From Bradyrhizobium sp. CCBAU 051011 (lineage in GTDB: Bacteria > Pseudomonadota > Alphaproteobacteria > Rhizobiales > Xanthobacteraceae), in contig NZ_CP022222.1 in the NCBI RefSeq assembly GCF_009930815.1, positions 434,001 to 498,000 on the forward strand: DNA of 64,000 bases, in the 5' to 3' direction. A program made the position numbers and the translations under genes. This document shows, in pieces, positions 37,705-46,345 of the stretch (position 1 is its first letter; every line of letters begins with the position of its first letter). Below the pieces are notes generated by a model. The model saw only the letters and a program-made list of their open reading frames with translations. It was not told the origin of the DNA and made no database searches.

Positions 37705-38769
37705 ATGAACAGGGTGCAAGAAGGACCAGCGGCAAAGGGCCGGCGGATCAGGCCTGCACGTGCCACCATTCGTGATGTCGCGGCCCAGGCCGGCGTATCC
37801 GTCAGCAGCGTCAGCCGGGTCATGAACGGCGAGCCGCATACCAGCCCCGAGTTGCACGCGCGGATCATGCGGGCGGTGAACCGGCTACGCTTCGAGCCGC
37901 ATTCGGCGGCGCAGGCCCTGCGTTCGCGCGAGAGCAAGACAATCGGCTGCATGGTCTCCGACCTCTCCAATCCTCTCTACAGCGAGATGATCAACGGCGC
38001 GGAGGAAGAATTGCAGCGCGCCGGCTATGTGCTGATGCTCGCCGCGACCCGCCACGAGGAAGGCCGCGAGACCGCGTTCGTCTCAGCGGTGCGCCGGCGG
38101 CGGATGGACGGATTGCTGCTGTTTGCCGGCGACAATGCCCACACCGATTTCACCGGTGCGCTCGCAAACCTCGACCTGCCCTGCGTGGCGATCGATCGCG
38201 AGGTGCCCGGCGTGCCGTCCGTGCGCGCGGACCATCGCGGCGGCGGCCTCGAAATCACCCGCTATCTGATCGGGCTTGGCCATCGCCGCATCGCCCTTCT
38301 CACCGGACGCGCGGCGCTGCTGCCGAGTTCGGAGCGGCTTGCCGGCTATCGTCAGGCCCATGCCGAAGCCAAGATCGAGGTCGATCCTGATTTGATCCGG
38401 CCGCAGACGCAGGGCTCGAGCATTGCGTTCAGCGACGTCTGCCAATTGCTGCGGGACCCCAACCGTCCGACGGCGATCATTACGCTGGGCACGCACATGC
38501 TGGCCGGCGTGATGGACGCACTCGCCAGCAGCGGCCTGCGTTATCCCGACGACGTGTCGCTGGTATGCATCGGCGACACCGACCTCGCCCGGCATGCAAC
38601 GCCGGGCATTTCTGCGTTGACCTGGGATCTGGACCAGATGGGCCGGGTCGCCGCCAACATCCTGCTCGACCGTATCAGCGGCGGTGACGAGGCCAGGAAA
38701 ATACGGCCGGTCTACCTGCCGACGCGGTTCATCCTGCGGCACTCCGGTGCCGCGCCTCGCGCGCCCTGA
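37705..38769 (+). CDS. LacI-family transcriptional regulator
   Basis: A 354-residue repressor. The N-terminal HTH is TIRDVAAQAGVSVSSVSRV with the hinge helix LRFEPHSAAQALRSRES. The rest is a periplasmic-binding-protein-like sensor (TIGCMVSDLSNPLYSEMING, DRRVPG-like DREVPGVPS, and SLVCIGDTDLARHATPG). ATG 37705 is preferred. It sits between the SDR-led run and a Bug-type binding protein, and a matching operator lies upstream, so it probably controls uptake and degradation of one compound. Confidence 0.92.
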   Translation: MNRVQEGPAAKGRRIRPARATIRDVAAQAGVSVSSVSRVMNGEPHTSPELHARIMRAVNRLRFEPHSAAQALRSRESKTIGCMVSDLSNPLYSEMINGAEEELQRAGYVLMLAATRHEEGRETAFVSAVRRRRMDGLLLFAGDNAHTDFTGALANLDLPCVAIDREVPGVPSVRADHRGGGLEITRYLIGLGHRRIALLTGRAALLPSSERLAGYRQAHAEAKIEVDPDLIRPQTQGSSIAFSDVCQLLRDPNRPTAIITLGTHMLAGVMDALASSGLRYPDDVSLVCIGDTDLARHATPGISALTWDLDQMGRVAANILLDRISGGDEARKIRPVYLPTRFILRHSGAAPRAP

Positions 38770-38857
38770 TGGCGCGACGGGCTTCATCTCTACGCCCGGC
38801 GAACAACGCCGGCGACGAACGACCAGAACAAAAAATAAAACCCAGGGAGTGAGTAAA

Positions 38858-39826
38858 ATGAAGTTACGCGCGATCGTGCTGTCGCTGCTTGCGCTGTCAT
38901 GGATGACAGTTTCAGCGCACGCCGAGGAAACTGCCGACTACCCCTCCAAGAAGATCAAAATGCTGTTGCCGTTCGGGGCCGGTGGCGGGGGCGACGTGCT
39001 CGGCCGGCTGCTTGCCGACCGGATAGGCAAGCGCCTCGGCCAGACCTTCTATGTTGAAAACCGCACCGGCGCCGCTGGCACCATCGGCGCGCAGCAGGCG
39101 GCAACCTCTCCGCCCGACGGTTACACCATCACGATCGGCGGCATGACTACCCACGTGCTCGCGCCGGCGGTCTATCCCGCCCTGCCCTATGATCCGATCA
39201 AGGATTTCACGACCATCGGTCGGATCGGAACGTCATCCATCCTTCTCATCGCCACGAAGGATTTTCCCGCCAGCGATCTGCGCGCGCTGACCGAGCTCTC
39301 GCAAAAGGGAGAACCGATCCAGTATGGCAGCTGGGGCGTCGGCTCGACCGGGCACTTCTGCGGTGAGATTCTCTCCCAGAAAGCGGGCGTTCGCCTGCAG
39401 CATGTCCCGTTCAGCGGCGCGGCCAAGCTCGCGAACGACCTGGTGGGCGGGCATATCTCGGTGGGGCTGGTCGACATGGCGACCGGCACGCCGCTGGTGA
39501 AGGACGGCAAGCTGAAGGCGCTTGCAGTATGCGGGGGACGATCGCCGAGTCTCCCGGAAGTTGCGAGCTACAAGGAGCAAGGCGTCGATTTTGAGCGCAG
39601 CCTGTCCTGGGTGATGTATGCGCCGGCTGGCCTTCCCGTTCCGATCGCGCAGAAAATTGCCGGCGCCTTGAAGGAATCGCTGGCGGAGGCCGACATCGCC
39701 GAGAAGCTGCTGGCGCTCGGCATCTCCGTGGACTTCATCGCCGGAGACCAGCAGCGCGACATCAATACGCGTGACATCGAGGCCTGGAAGAAGCTCGCCA
39801 GCGACGCAAAGATCGAGGTCAAGTAG
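38858..39826 (+). CDS. Bug-family (TctC-like) tripartite tricarboxylate transporter substrate-binding protein
   Basis: A 322-residue periplasmic protein with a signal peptide ending SAHAEE and the family pattern YPSKKIKMLLPFGAGGGGD, VENRTGAAGTIGAQQAA, and PYDPIKDFTTIG. AGGGAG precedes ATG 38858. The membrane partners TctA and TctB are absent from the window, which is common because many Bug genes are orphans. Placement after the LacI gene suggests it binds the pathway substrate or acts as its sensor. Confidence 0.9.
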   Translation: MKLRAIVLSLLALSWMTVSAHAEETADYPSKKIKMLLPFGAGGGGDVLGRLLADRIGKRLGQTFYVENRTGAAGTIGAQQAATSPPDGYTITIGGMTTHVLAPAVYPALPYDPIKDFTTIGRIGTSSILLIATKDFPASDLRALTELSQKGEPIQYGSWGVGSTGHFCGEILSQKAGVRLQHVPFSGAAKLANDLVGGHISVGLVDMATGTPLVKDGKLKALAVCGGRSPSLPEVASYKEQGVDFERSLSWVMYAPAGLPVPIAQKIAGALKESLAEADIAEKLLALGISVDFIAGDQQRDINTRDIEAWKKLASDAKIEVK

Positions 39827-39841
39827 CGGCCAAATGCAAAA

Positions 39842-39871
39842 GGAGGGCCGAGCCAATCGGCCCTCCCGCTT
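39842..39871. terminator. Bidirectional terminator between convergent genes
   Basis: GGAGGGCCGA and TCGGCCCTCC form a ten-base perfect stem with loop GCCAA. On the minus strand it is followed by TTTT, terminating the P450 gene; on the plus strand it follows the Bug gene stop by 16 bases. Confidence 0.82.
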
Positions 39872-39884
39872 TATCCCTCGAACC

Positions 39885-41105
39885 TCAGTTCGCCTTGCCG
39901 AACAGGAAGGGCAATTGACGCGGGCCGCGCACGGTGCCTTCCGACCATGTGACCTTGCCGGCCGGATCGAGCCGGAAATCCGGAATCCGCTTCAGCCATT
40001 CCTCGATCGCGACCGTCATCTCCATGCGGGCGAGGTTGGAGCCGACGCAGCGGTGAATGCCGAGACCGAACGCGGCGTGGCGATTTTCCTTGCGGTCGAT
40101 CACCACCTTGTCGGCATCGGGGAACATCGCTGGATCGCGATTGGCGGCCGGGAACGACAGCAGCACCATGTTGCCGGACTTGACCGGGCAGCCGCTGACG
40201 GTCGTCTCCTTCATCACCTCGCGCGCCATCGTCACCGGCGAATAGGCCCGCAGCAGTTCCTCGACTGCGAGCGGCATGAGCTCCGGCTCCTTGACGAGGC
40301 GCTCGCGGTCCGCCGGCGTTTTCGCCAGATGCCACAGCGAGGAGCCGATCGCGCTCCAAGTGGTGTCGATGCCAGCGATCAACAGCAGCCGCAGCGAACC
40401 CAGCACGTGCTCGTCCGCCAGCGGATTGCCGTCCTTGTCCTTCGCCTTCATCAGCGTCGAGATCAGGTCGTCGGTCGGATTCTGCTTGCGCTGCTCGAGA
40501 TGGGCGGCGAAATAGCCGGTCATCTCCCTTACCGCTTCCATCAGCGCGTTGTCATCCTTGATGCCGAGTTCGAGGATGCCGTGAATCCACTTGATGAAGA
40601 GGTCGCCGTCCTTCTCCGGAATCCCGAGCATATGCGCGATCGCGCGAACCGGAACATGCTTGGTGTAGCGCGCGGCGGCGTCGCATTTGCCGTCGGCGAT
40701 GAACTCGTCGATTAGCTCGTTGCAGATCGCGCGCACCCGCGGCTCCAGCTTCTTCATCGCGTCCGGCGTGAACGGCGGCAGCAGCAATTGCTTGGCCGGC
40801 TTGTGCTCCGGCGGATCGGACGTGATCGGCGGCGCCCGCGCCGTGATCTCCGGCCGTACGTCGCGCACGATTACGCGCCGGGAGGAAAAGTGCTCGGTAT
40901 CGTAGGCGATTTCCTTCACCGCCTGGTAGGTGGTCGGCATGTAGCAGCCGAGAAAGCGCTCGGTGTGAACGACGGGCGAAGCCGCGCGCAGTTTTTCCCA
41001 GATCGGAAACGGATTTTCCGTCCAGGTCGGGTCGGTGTGATCGAAATCGTTGACCCAGTCGGTGACCGGCGGGTGTTCGGGCATGATGCTGGCGGAATCG
41101 GACAT
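39885..41105 (-). CDS. Cytochrome P450
   Basis: A 406-residue soluble class I P450. The haem-binding loop is FGLGIHRCVGSNLAR with Cys353, the I-helix is LLIAGIDTTW with the oxygen-activating Thr, and the K-helix ExxR lies in VEELLRAYSP. The bacterial CYP fold would need electrons from a ferredoxin; one is encoded 61 bases upstream in the same direction. The substrate is unknown, though relatives hydroxylate terpenoids, fatty acids or aromatics. Confidence 0.93.
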   Translation of the reverse strand: MSDSASIMPEHPPVTDWVNDFDHTDPTWTENPFPIWEKLRAASPVVHTERFLGCYMPTTYQAVKEIAYDTEHFSSRRVIVRDVRPEITARAPPITSDPPEHKPAKQLLLPPFTPDAMKKLEPRVRAICNELIDEFIADGKCDAAARYTKHVPVRAIAHMLGIPEKDGDLFIKWIHGILELGIKDDNALMEAVREMTGYFAAHLEQRKQNPTDDLISTLMKAKDKDGNPLADEHVLGSLRLLLIAGIDTTWSAIGSSLWHLAKTPADRERLVKEPELMPLAVEELLRAYSPVTMAREVMKETTVSGCPVKSGNMVLLSFPAANRDPAMFPDADKVVIDRKENRHAAFGLGIHRCVGSNLARMEMTVAIEEWLKRIPDFRLDPAGKVTWSEGTVRGPRQLPFLFGKAN

Positions 41106-41166
41106 CGGAGCAATTCCTCTGCTTGGTTCGTTCAGATCGTGATGGATGAAAGATCTCGCGACCGGA

Positions 41167-41376
41167 TTATTCTTCGGTCACGTCGATGGCAATTTCCGGA
41201 CAGTTACTCTGGGCAAGCCAGGCCTTGTCTTCCAAACCCTCCGGCACCGAGCCGTCGCCGACTTCGTGCGCGTTGCCGAATTCGTCGAGGTCGAACAGTT
41301 CGGGTGCCAGTGATTTGCAGCGCGCGTGTCCCTGACATTTGTCCTGGTCGACGCGGATCTTCAGCTTTCCGGCCAT
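41167..41376 (-). CDS. [3Fe-4S] ferredoxin, P450 redox partner
   Basis: A 69-residue ferredoxin. Cluster ligands are Cys14, Cys20 and Cys59; position 17, where a four-iron ferredoxin would have Cys, is His (CQGHARC). This is the 3Fe-4S pattern usual for P450 partner ferredoxins. It lies directly upstream of the P450 gene and probably shares its mRNA. A ferredoxin reductase is not in the window. Confidence 0.9.
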   Translation of the reverse strand: MAGKLKIRVDQDKCQGHARCKSLAPELFDLDEFGNAHEVGDGSVPEGLEDKAWLAQSNCPEIAIDVTEE

Positions 41377-41455
41377 CGCAGCGTTCCCCTCTTTCTGGTG
41401 CGCATTGTCTCGCGCCGCCTTCTTGCGGCATGCCGAGACAAACTCGCCGGCGTGC

Positions 41456-41483
41456 CGCGAAGTTATATCATATTACATTCGCG
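41456..41483. promoter_or_regulatory. Candidate TetR operator in divergent promoter region
   Basis: CGCGAA (41456-41461) and TTCGCG (41478-41483) are inverted around 16 AT-rich bases, between the ferredoxin/P450 pair and the TetR gene. The layout suits a TetR-type operator that controls both directions, but the arms are short. Confidence 0.4.
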
Positions 41484-41528
41484 TTGCCGTTGTGCTGTCA
41501 AGGCAAAAGTTATAGATCATGGAACTGA

Positions 41529-42167
41529 ATGCCGCCGCGACCCGCACGAAAAGCGCTCAATGCCTATCACCATGGGGATCTCCGTGATGCCCTGGTTCAG
41601 GCCGCGTTGCATGAGGTCGAGCTCGGCGGCCCCGAAGCAATCAGCATCAGCGCGCTTGCCAAGAAGCTCGGCGTCTCGCAGCCGGCGCCCTACAAGCATT
41701 TTGCAGATCGCGAGACGCTGCTGACGGCCGTCACCGCCGAAGCATTCCGCCAGTTCTCAGCCATGATGCGCGCGGCGATCGAAAAGCCGTCAAGACAGTC
41801 GAAGCTGTCGCGCTTCGCCCAGCTCACGCTCGATTTCGGGCTGCGCCGCAACGGCATCTATCGCCTGATGTTCGCGTCGCGAACCATGGCCTGCGCGCCG
41901 AAAGGCAGCGAGCTGCAAACCGCGGCCATGGAGACGTTCGAACTCCTGGTGGAAGCGCTGGAGGCACCCGCCGTGGGACTGTTGCGCGAGCGCAGCGCGC
42001 TGAAAATCTGGGCCTCGCTGCATGGCGTGGTCATGCTCGCCGAACAGGGACTGCTCACCGGCCAGGTTGCCCATGTCAGCCGGGAAGAGCTGGTCGAGGA
42101 CATCGTGAAGGAAACCAAGCTCGCGCTGTCCGTCGCAATAGAGGCCAGCGGCAAGGCCGGCCAATGA
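41529..42167 (+). CDS. TetR/AcrR-family transcriptional regulator
   Basis: A 212-residue repressor. The N-terminal HTH contains HGDLRDALVQAALHEVELGG, ISISALAKKLGVSQPAPYKH and FADRETLLTAV. The C-terminal helical domain (WHG/TetR_C-like) has FGLRRNGIYRLMFASR. It is divergent from the ferredoxin-P450 operon, the usual arrangement for a local repressor responding to the P450 substrate. Confidence 0.9.
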   Translation: MPPRPARKALNAYHHGDLRDALVQAALHEVELGGPEAISISALAKKLGVSQPAPYKHFADRETLLTAVTAEAFRQFSAMMRAAIEKPSRQSKLSRFAQLTLDFGLRRNGIYRLMFASRTMACAPKGSELQTAAMETFELLVEALEAPAVGLLRERSALKIWASLHGVVMLAEQGLLTGQVAHVSREELVEDIVKETKLALSVAIEASGKAGQ

Positions 42168-42333
42168 CAATCAAGGCTCCGGCATTCGAGGGTCCCGACA
42201 CACGGGCCTCTATGGCGGCGCCATTCTCGGTCTGGCCGCCATCGCGGCGCTTGCCGTTGCAAACTCGCCGTTCGCGGCGCAAACGTGCCACACTGGCGAC
42301 GAGATCGCAGCATGCGTCATGGCGGCTGCTTGA
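42164..42333 (+). pseudogene. Possible frameshifted remnant of a membrane or secreted protein gene
   Basis: An ATG at 42164 opens a frame reading MTIKAPAFEGPDTR, then loses protein-like character. In another frame the sequence continues as GLYGGAILGLAAIAALAVAN followed by SPFAAQTC and stops at 42333. Joining the two by one frameshift gives a plausible start of a membrane protein or a signal peptide; the ANSP ending is reminiscent of NhaA antiporters. No further homologous sequence follows. Evidence is weak. Confidence 0.25.
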
Positions 42334-42348
42334 ATTCTGGACCGGCAG

Positions 42349-43317
42349 GTGATCAGCTTTTCTGCTCATGGGCATCGCCGGTTGAACACAAATTCTGCCA
42401 AATCCACTGCGCATCTCCGTCTGGAACTCGCACGACCCTGCTCCGCGAGAAGCGTCGCGTTGGGCGCCTTGGCCTCGCTATGCATTTTCGGCGCGGCACT
42501 TGGAAAGGACGATGGCGACGATGAGGATGCGGCCGCCACCAAGCCGACCCTGCCGAACCTCTACCTCGATATGCGAACCATCTACTCGACGCTGCCTGCC
42601 GGCACGCTGTCGATCGGATTTAGCGCCCCGCCTTTGCTGGCGACGCTGGCGAACCTTTCCGCGCTCCGAACCCTTAACTCACCCTCCAGCCAAAGTGTCT
42701 CGATCGACCTGCCGTTGACGGTCGATGTCAACGATCAGCTCTCGGTCTATGGCGGCGTCAGTGGCGCTACGTCGCAGGCCGGCACCGATCCCTGGACCGC
42801 TTTCTCGATCTTCAGCTTTACGCTCGGATTCCAGGCCGACATCTATCAGCAGAACGGCGGAATGTTTCCGACCATCACCGTTCAATCCAATGTGTCGCGA
42901 TCGACTTCGGACTCTCCGCTGGCCTCGACGACCTACAACACGATCCTGGAGGCCGGCTACGCGCTGAATGCGGATGAGACGCGAGGGCTGCTCGCGGGAA
43001 TGCAGTACGCCAAGGTCCTGATCGATACCCCGCTTGCCCGCGTCAGCCCTGACGTCATGGGCTATCTCGGCGGCTATTATCAGTGGGACAACAACTGGAA
43101 GTTCACCGGCCGCTTCGGCGTGCAGCACTTCGGCGGCGCGCAGCTTCTGAACCTGACGCCGTTTCCCGCGTTCACGCAGCCGATCCTTCGGCTCGACCTC
43201 GACCGCATGGATGACAACGACAATCGGCTGTTCGGCATCACCGCGCAGATCGCCTGGACGCCGAAGCCGTCGTACCAGCTAACGCTGCGAACGCCGCTCT
43301 ACGCGATCAAGAATTAG
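42349..43317 (+). CDS. Predicted outer-membrane beta-barrel protein of unknown function
   Basis: A protein of up to 322 residues from GTG 42349, with a late signal-like segment (SVALGALASLCIFGAALG near residues 35-52) suggesting that the true start may lie downstream of 42349. The mature part has alternating strands (SIDLPLTVDVNDQLSVYGGV, WKFTGRFGVQHFGG) and ends in ITAQIAWTPKP, fitting an outer-membrane barrel. It is convergent with nasA with 19 bases between stops. The family is not recognised. Confidence 0.65.
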   Translation: MISFSAHGHRRLNTNSAKSTAHLRLELARPCSARSVALGALASLCIFGAALGKDDGDDEDAAATKPTLPNLYLDMRTIYSTLPAGTLSIGFSAPPLLATLANLSALRTLNSPSSQSVSIDLPLTVDVNDQLSVYGGVSGATSQAGTDPWTAFSIFSFTLGFQADIYQQNGGMFPTITVQSNVSRSTSDSPLASTTYNTILEAGYALNADETRGLLAGMQYAKVLIDTPLARVSPDVMGYLGGYYQWDNNWKFTGRFGVQHFGGAQLLNLTPFPAFTQPILRLDLDRMDDNDNRLFGITAQIAWTPKPSYQLTLRTPLYAIKN

Positions 43318-43336
43318 CGGCCAGATTGCCGCAAGC

Positions 43337-45997
43337 TCATGCCGGCTGCGAATCCCGCACGGCCGCGCTGTGCAGCAGCTTGCTGATCTCCGGCTTGCAC
43401 GCACCGCAATTAGTACCAGCCTTCAGACGCCGGCCGACGTCCTCGACGCTGGCTGCCCCTTTTTTGATTTCGGCCGAGATCTGATGCTGCCCGACACCGA
43501 AGCACGAGCAGACGATCGGCCCGACGTCCTGACCGGCATCGAGCGGCTGCCCCGTCAGCAACGACATCCGCGCATTTGGTGACAATGCCTGTTCCGCGAA
43601 CAGGCCGGTCAGCCACGACCGCGATACCAGCTTGTGATCGGGTGCGATGAACACACAACCTTCCAGCCGGCCGTCGCGAACGGCTGCGTAGCGGAAGCGG
43701 CCAGCCTTCGGATCGCGATAGGCGATCCACTCGATGTCGTGATCTCCGACACGAAGCTGCGCCCGCGCCCAGTCGCGCCAGCTCGGCGGACGCTCGTCGC
43801 CGGCGAGTTCCATTCGCCAGCAGGTCCCCGAAAGCCCGCCGACCCAGTAACCCGCTATGGGACGTTCGATCTCCTGGCGACTGAGGATGAAGGCGTGCCA
43901 TTTCGGCGAGTAAGCGGCCGCCTTAACCGGCGTGTGCTTGGATTCAGGCTGTCCGGAAATCGGATCGGTGGCCGGATTGACCAGCGCGTTGACCCGGCCT
44001 TCGCCGGCATACTCGCCATTCCAGTGCATCGGTACGAACACGCAGCCGCGCCGCTGCTCGGCGGTGACGACAACGCGCGCCACCATCTCGCCCCAGGCAC
44101 TGGTCAGCCGCACGAGCCCGCCATTCTCGACGCCGGCCGCGCGTGCATCGTCGGGATGGAATTCGGCATAGGGCTCGAAAATATGCGCTAGCAGCCGCGG
44201 GGATTTCCCGGTTCGCGTCATGGTATGCCATTGATCGCGGACGCGCCCGGTATTGAGCACCAGCGGATAGTCGCGGCTGGTCGCGTTGACGGCAGGGCGC
44301 GGCGTCACCGGCACGAAACGAGCCTTGCGGTCGGCGGTGAAGAATTCGCGCGTCTCGAACATCCGCGGCGTGCCGGTCGGATATTCCCGCGTCACCGGCC
44401 ACTGGATCGGGGTCAGCGCATCGTAGGCGCGATCGTCGAGCGTATTCAATGCGGACAGATCGAAGTCGCGCGTGCCCTCATTCTCGAAACTGGAAAGCCT
44501 TGCGTGCTCGCGGAAGATCTCGGCTACGCTTGCATAGTCAAATCCCGAATACCCCATGCGTTGCGCGACGTCGCAGATGGTCCGCCAATCCGCCCGTGCG
44601 GCGCCGGGCGCCGGCAGGAACGGCCGCTGCCGGGAGATCCGGCGCTCGGAGTTGGTGACGGTGCCGTCCTTTTCGCCCCAGGTCAGCGCGGGCAGCAACA
44701 CGTGAGCATGACGCGTGGTGTCGGTATGACGCATGCAATCGGAGACGACGACGAGCTCGCAGGCATCGAGCGCGCGGCGCGCGCGGTCGGCATCCGGCAG
44801 GCTGACCAGCGGATTGGTCGACATGATCCAGACCGCCTTGATGCGGCGGTCGGCGATCGCGTCGAACATGTCGATCGCCTTGAGGCCCTGCTTGTCCGCG
44901 ATCACAGGCGATTGCCAGAACCGCTGCACGATGTCGCGATGGCCAGTGTTTTCGATCTCCATATGGGCGGCAAGCTGGTTGGCCAGCCCGCCGACCTCCC
45001 GGCCGCCCATGGCGTTGGGTTGTCCGGTCAGCGAGAACGGCCCCATGCCGGGACGCCCGATGCGGCCGGTCAACAAATGACAGTTGATGATCGCATTGAC
45101 CTTGTCGACGCCGCTGCTCGACTGGTTGATGCCCTGCGAATAGAGCGTGACGACGCGTTCGGTCCTGGCGAACCAGTCGAAGAACAGTGCCACGGCACCC
45201 TCGGAGAGGCCGCAGATATCGGCGGTCTGCGCGACCGACTGGCCGGCGACCTGCTGCAGCGCGGCTTCAGCCCCGGTGGTGAATCCCTCCACGAACGCGC
45301 CGTCGATGGCGTTGCGCGATGCAAGGTAGGCGAGCAATCCGTTGAACAGCACGGAATCGCTGCCCGAGCGAAGCGGCAGGTGCAGATCGGCGCCGTCGCA
45401 TGTCGCGGTCCGCCGCGGATCGATGACGACGATACGGCACGCCGGGTTGCTGGCCTTGGCGGCCATCATGCGCTGGTAAAGGATCGGATGGCACCAGGCG
45501 GCGTTGGAGCCGACGAGAACCAGCAGATCGGCGCTCTCGAGATCCTCGTAACAGCCCGGGACGGTATCGCTGCCGAACGCGCGCTTGTGGCCCACCACGC
45601 TCGAGGCCATGCACAGCCGCGAATTGGTATCGATATTGGCGGTGCCGATGAAACCCTTGGCGAGCTTGTTGACGACGTAATAGTCCTCGGTGAGGATCTG
45701 GCCGGAGACATAGAAGGCGACCGCGTCAGGACCATGCTCGCGGACGGTTCTGCCAAATCCATCCGCGACGTAGTCGACCGCCGTATCCCAGTCCGTCTCC
45801 TGCCCGTTGACCATGGGCGCGAGCAGCCGTCCCTCGAGGCTGATGGTCTCGGCGAGCGCCGAGCCTTTCCCGCACAGCCGGCCGAAATTGGCGGGATGCA
45901 GCGGATCGCCGCGGACGGTCACAGCGCCCGCGGCATCCCTGTCAGCGATAACGCCGCAGCCGACCCCGCAATACGGACAGGTTGTTTTCACCGGCAC
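43337..45997 (-). CDS. nasA: Assimilatory nitrate reductase catalytic subunit
   Basis: An 886-residue molybdopterin-guanine-dinucleotide enzyme reducing nitrate to nitrite in the cytoplasm. The N-terminal 4Fe-4S cluster ligands are Cys7, Cys10, Cys14 and Cys42. The molybdopterin domain has QGINQSSSGVDKVNAIIN and GPFSLTGQPNAMGGREVGG. A C-terminal BFD-like 2Fe-2S domain carries Cys830, Cys832, Cys864 and Cys867, probably receiving electrons from a donor protein. It starts 12 bases after nirD and is the third gene of nirB-nirD-nasA. Confidence 0.95.
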   Translation of the reverse strand: MPVKTTCPYCGVGCGVIADRDAAGAVTVRGDPLHPANFGRLCGKGSALAETISLEGRLLAPMVNGQETDWDTAVDYVADGFGRTVREHGPDAVAFYVSGQILTEDYYVVNKLAKGFIGTANIDTNSRLCMASSVVGHKRAFGSDTVPGCYEDLESADLLVLVGSNAAWCHPILYQRMMAAKASNPACRIVVIDPRRTATCDGADLHLPLRSGSDSVLFNGLLAYLASRNAIDGAFVEGFTTGAEAALQQVAGQSVAQTADICGLSEGAVALFFDWFARTERVVTLYSQGINQSSSGVDKVNAIINCHLLTGRIGRPGMGPFSLTGQPNAMGGREVGGLANQLAAHMEIENTGHRDIVQRFWQSPVIADKQGLKAIDMFDAIADRRIKAVWIMSTNPLVSLPDADRARRALDACELVVVSDCMRHTDTTRHAHVLLPALTWGEKDGTVTNSERRISRQRPFLPAPGAARADWRTICDVAQRMGYSGFDYASVAEIFREHARLSSFENEGTRDFDLSALNTLDDRAYDALTPIQWPVTREYPTGTPRMFETREFFTADRKARFVPVTPRPAVNATSRDYPLVLNTGRVRDQWHTMTRTGKSPRLLAHIFEPYAEFHPDDARAAGVENGGLVRLTSAWGEMVARVVVTAEQRRGCVFVPMHWNGEYAGEGRVNALVNPATDPISGQPESKHTPVKAAAYSPKWHAFILSRQEIERPIAGYWVGGLSGTCWRMELAGDERPPSWRDWARAQLRVGDHDIEWIAYRDPKAGRFRYAAVRDGRLEGCVFIAPDHKLVSRSWLTGLFAEQALSPNARMSLLTGQPLDAGQDVGPIVCSCFGVGQHQISAEIKKGAASVEDVGRRLKAGTNCGACKPEISKLLHSAAVRDSQPA

Positions 45998-46009
45998 GGG
46001 CGATCACCC

Positions 46010-46345
46010 TCACTCGGCAGGCACGGCCGCCGCCGTCTGGACGCTAAGCCAGACGACGCCATTTTCCACCTTGGTCGGATGCGCGCGTGTGCATCCCTCA
46101 TCGGGCGCGACCGCCGTGCCGCTCTTCAGTTCGATGACGAAATTGTGCAGCGGACAGGTGACGCGCTTGTTGTGAACGATGCCTTGCGACAACGGTCCGC
46201 CCTTGTGCGGACAGCGATCGTCAAGCGCAAACACCTCGTCGTCGCTGGTCCGGAATACCGCGATGTCTCCGGATGCCGTCCGCACGACACGCGAACCGAG
46301 GACCGGAATATCGTTCAGCGCCCCGATTTCGATCCATTTGGTCAT
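46010..46345 (-). CDS. nirD: Nitrite reductase small subunit, Rieske type
   Basis: A 111-residue NirD protein with a complete Rieske cluster motif: Cys45-x-His47 (RCPHKGGPLS) and Cys64-x-x-His67 (TCPLHNF). Some enteric NirD proteins lack these ligands; here they are intact, so the subunit should hold a 2Fe-2S cluster. Its ATG overlaps the nirB stop by four bases. It forms the NADH-nitrite reductase with NirB. Confidence 0.94.
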   Translation of the reverse strand: MTKWIEIGALNDIPVLGSRVVRTASGDIAVFRTSDDEVFALDDRCPHKGGPLSQGIVHNKRVTCPLHNFVIELKSGTAVAPDEGCTRAHPTKVENGVVWLSVQTAAAVPAE

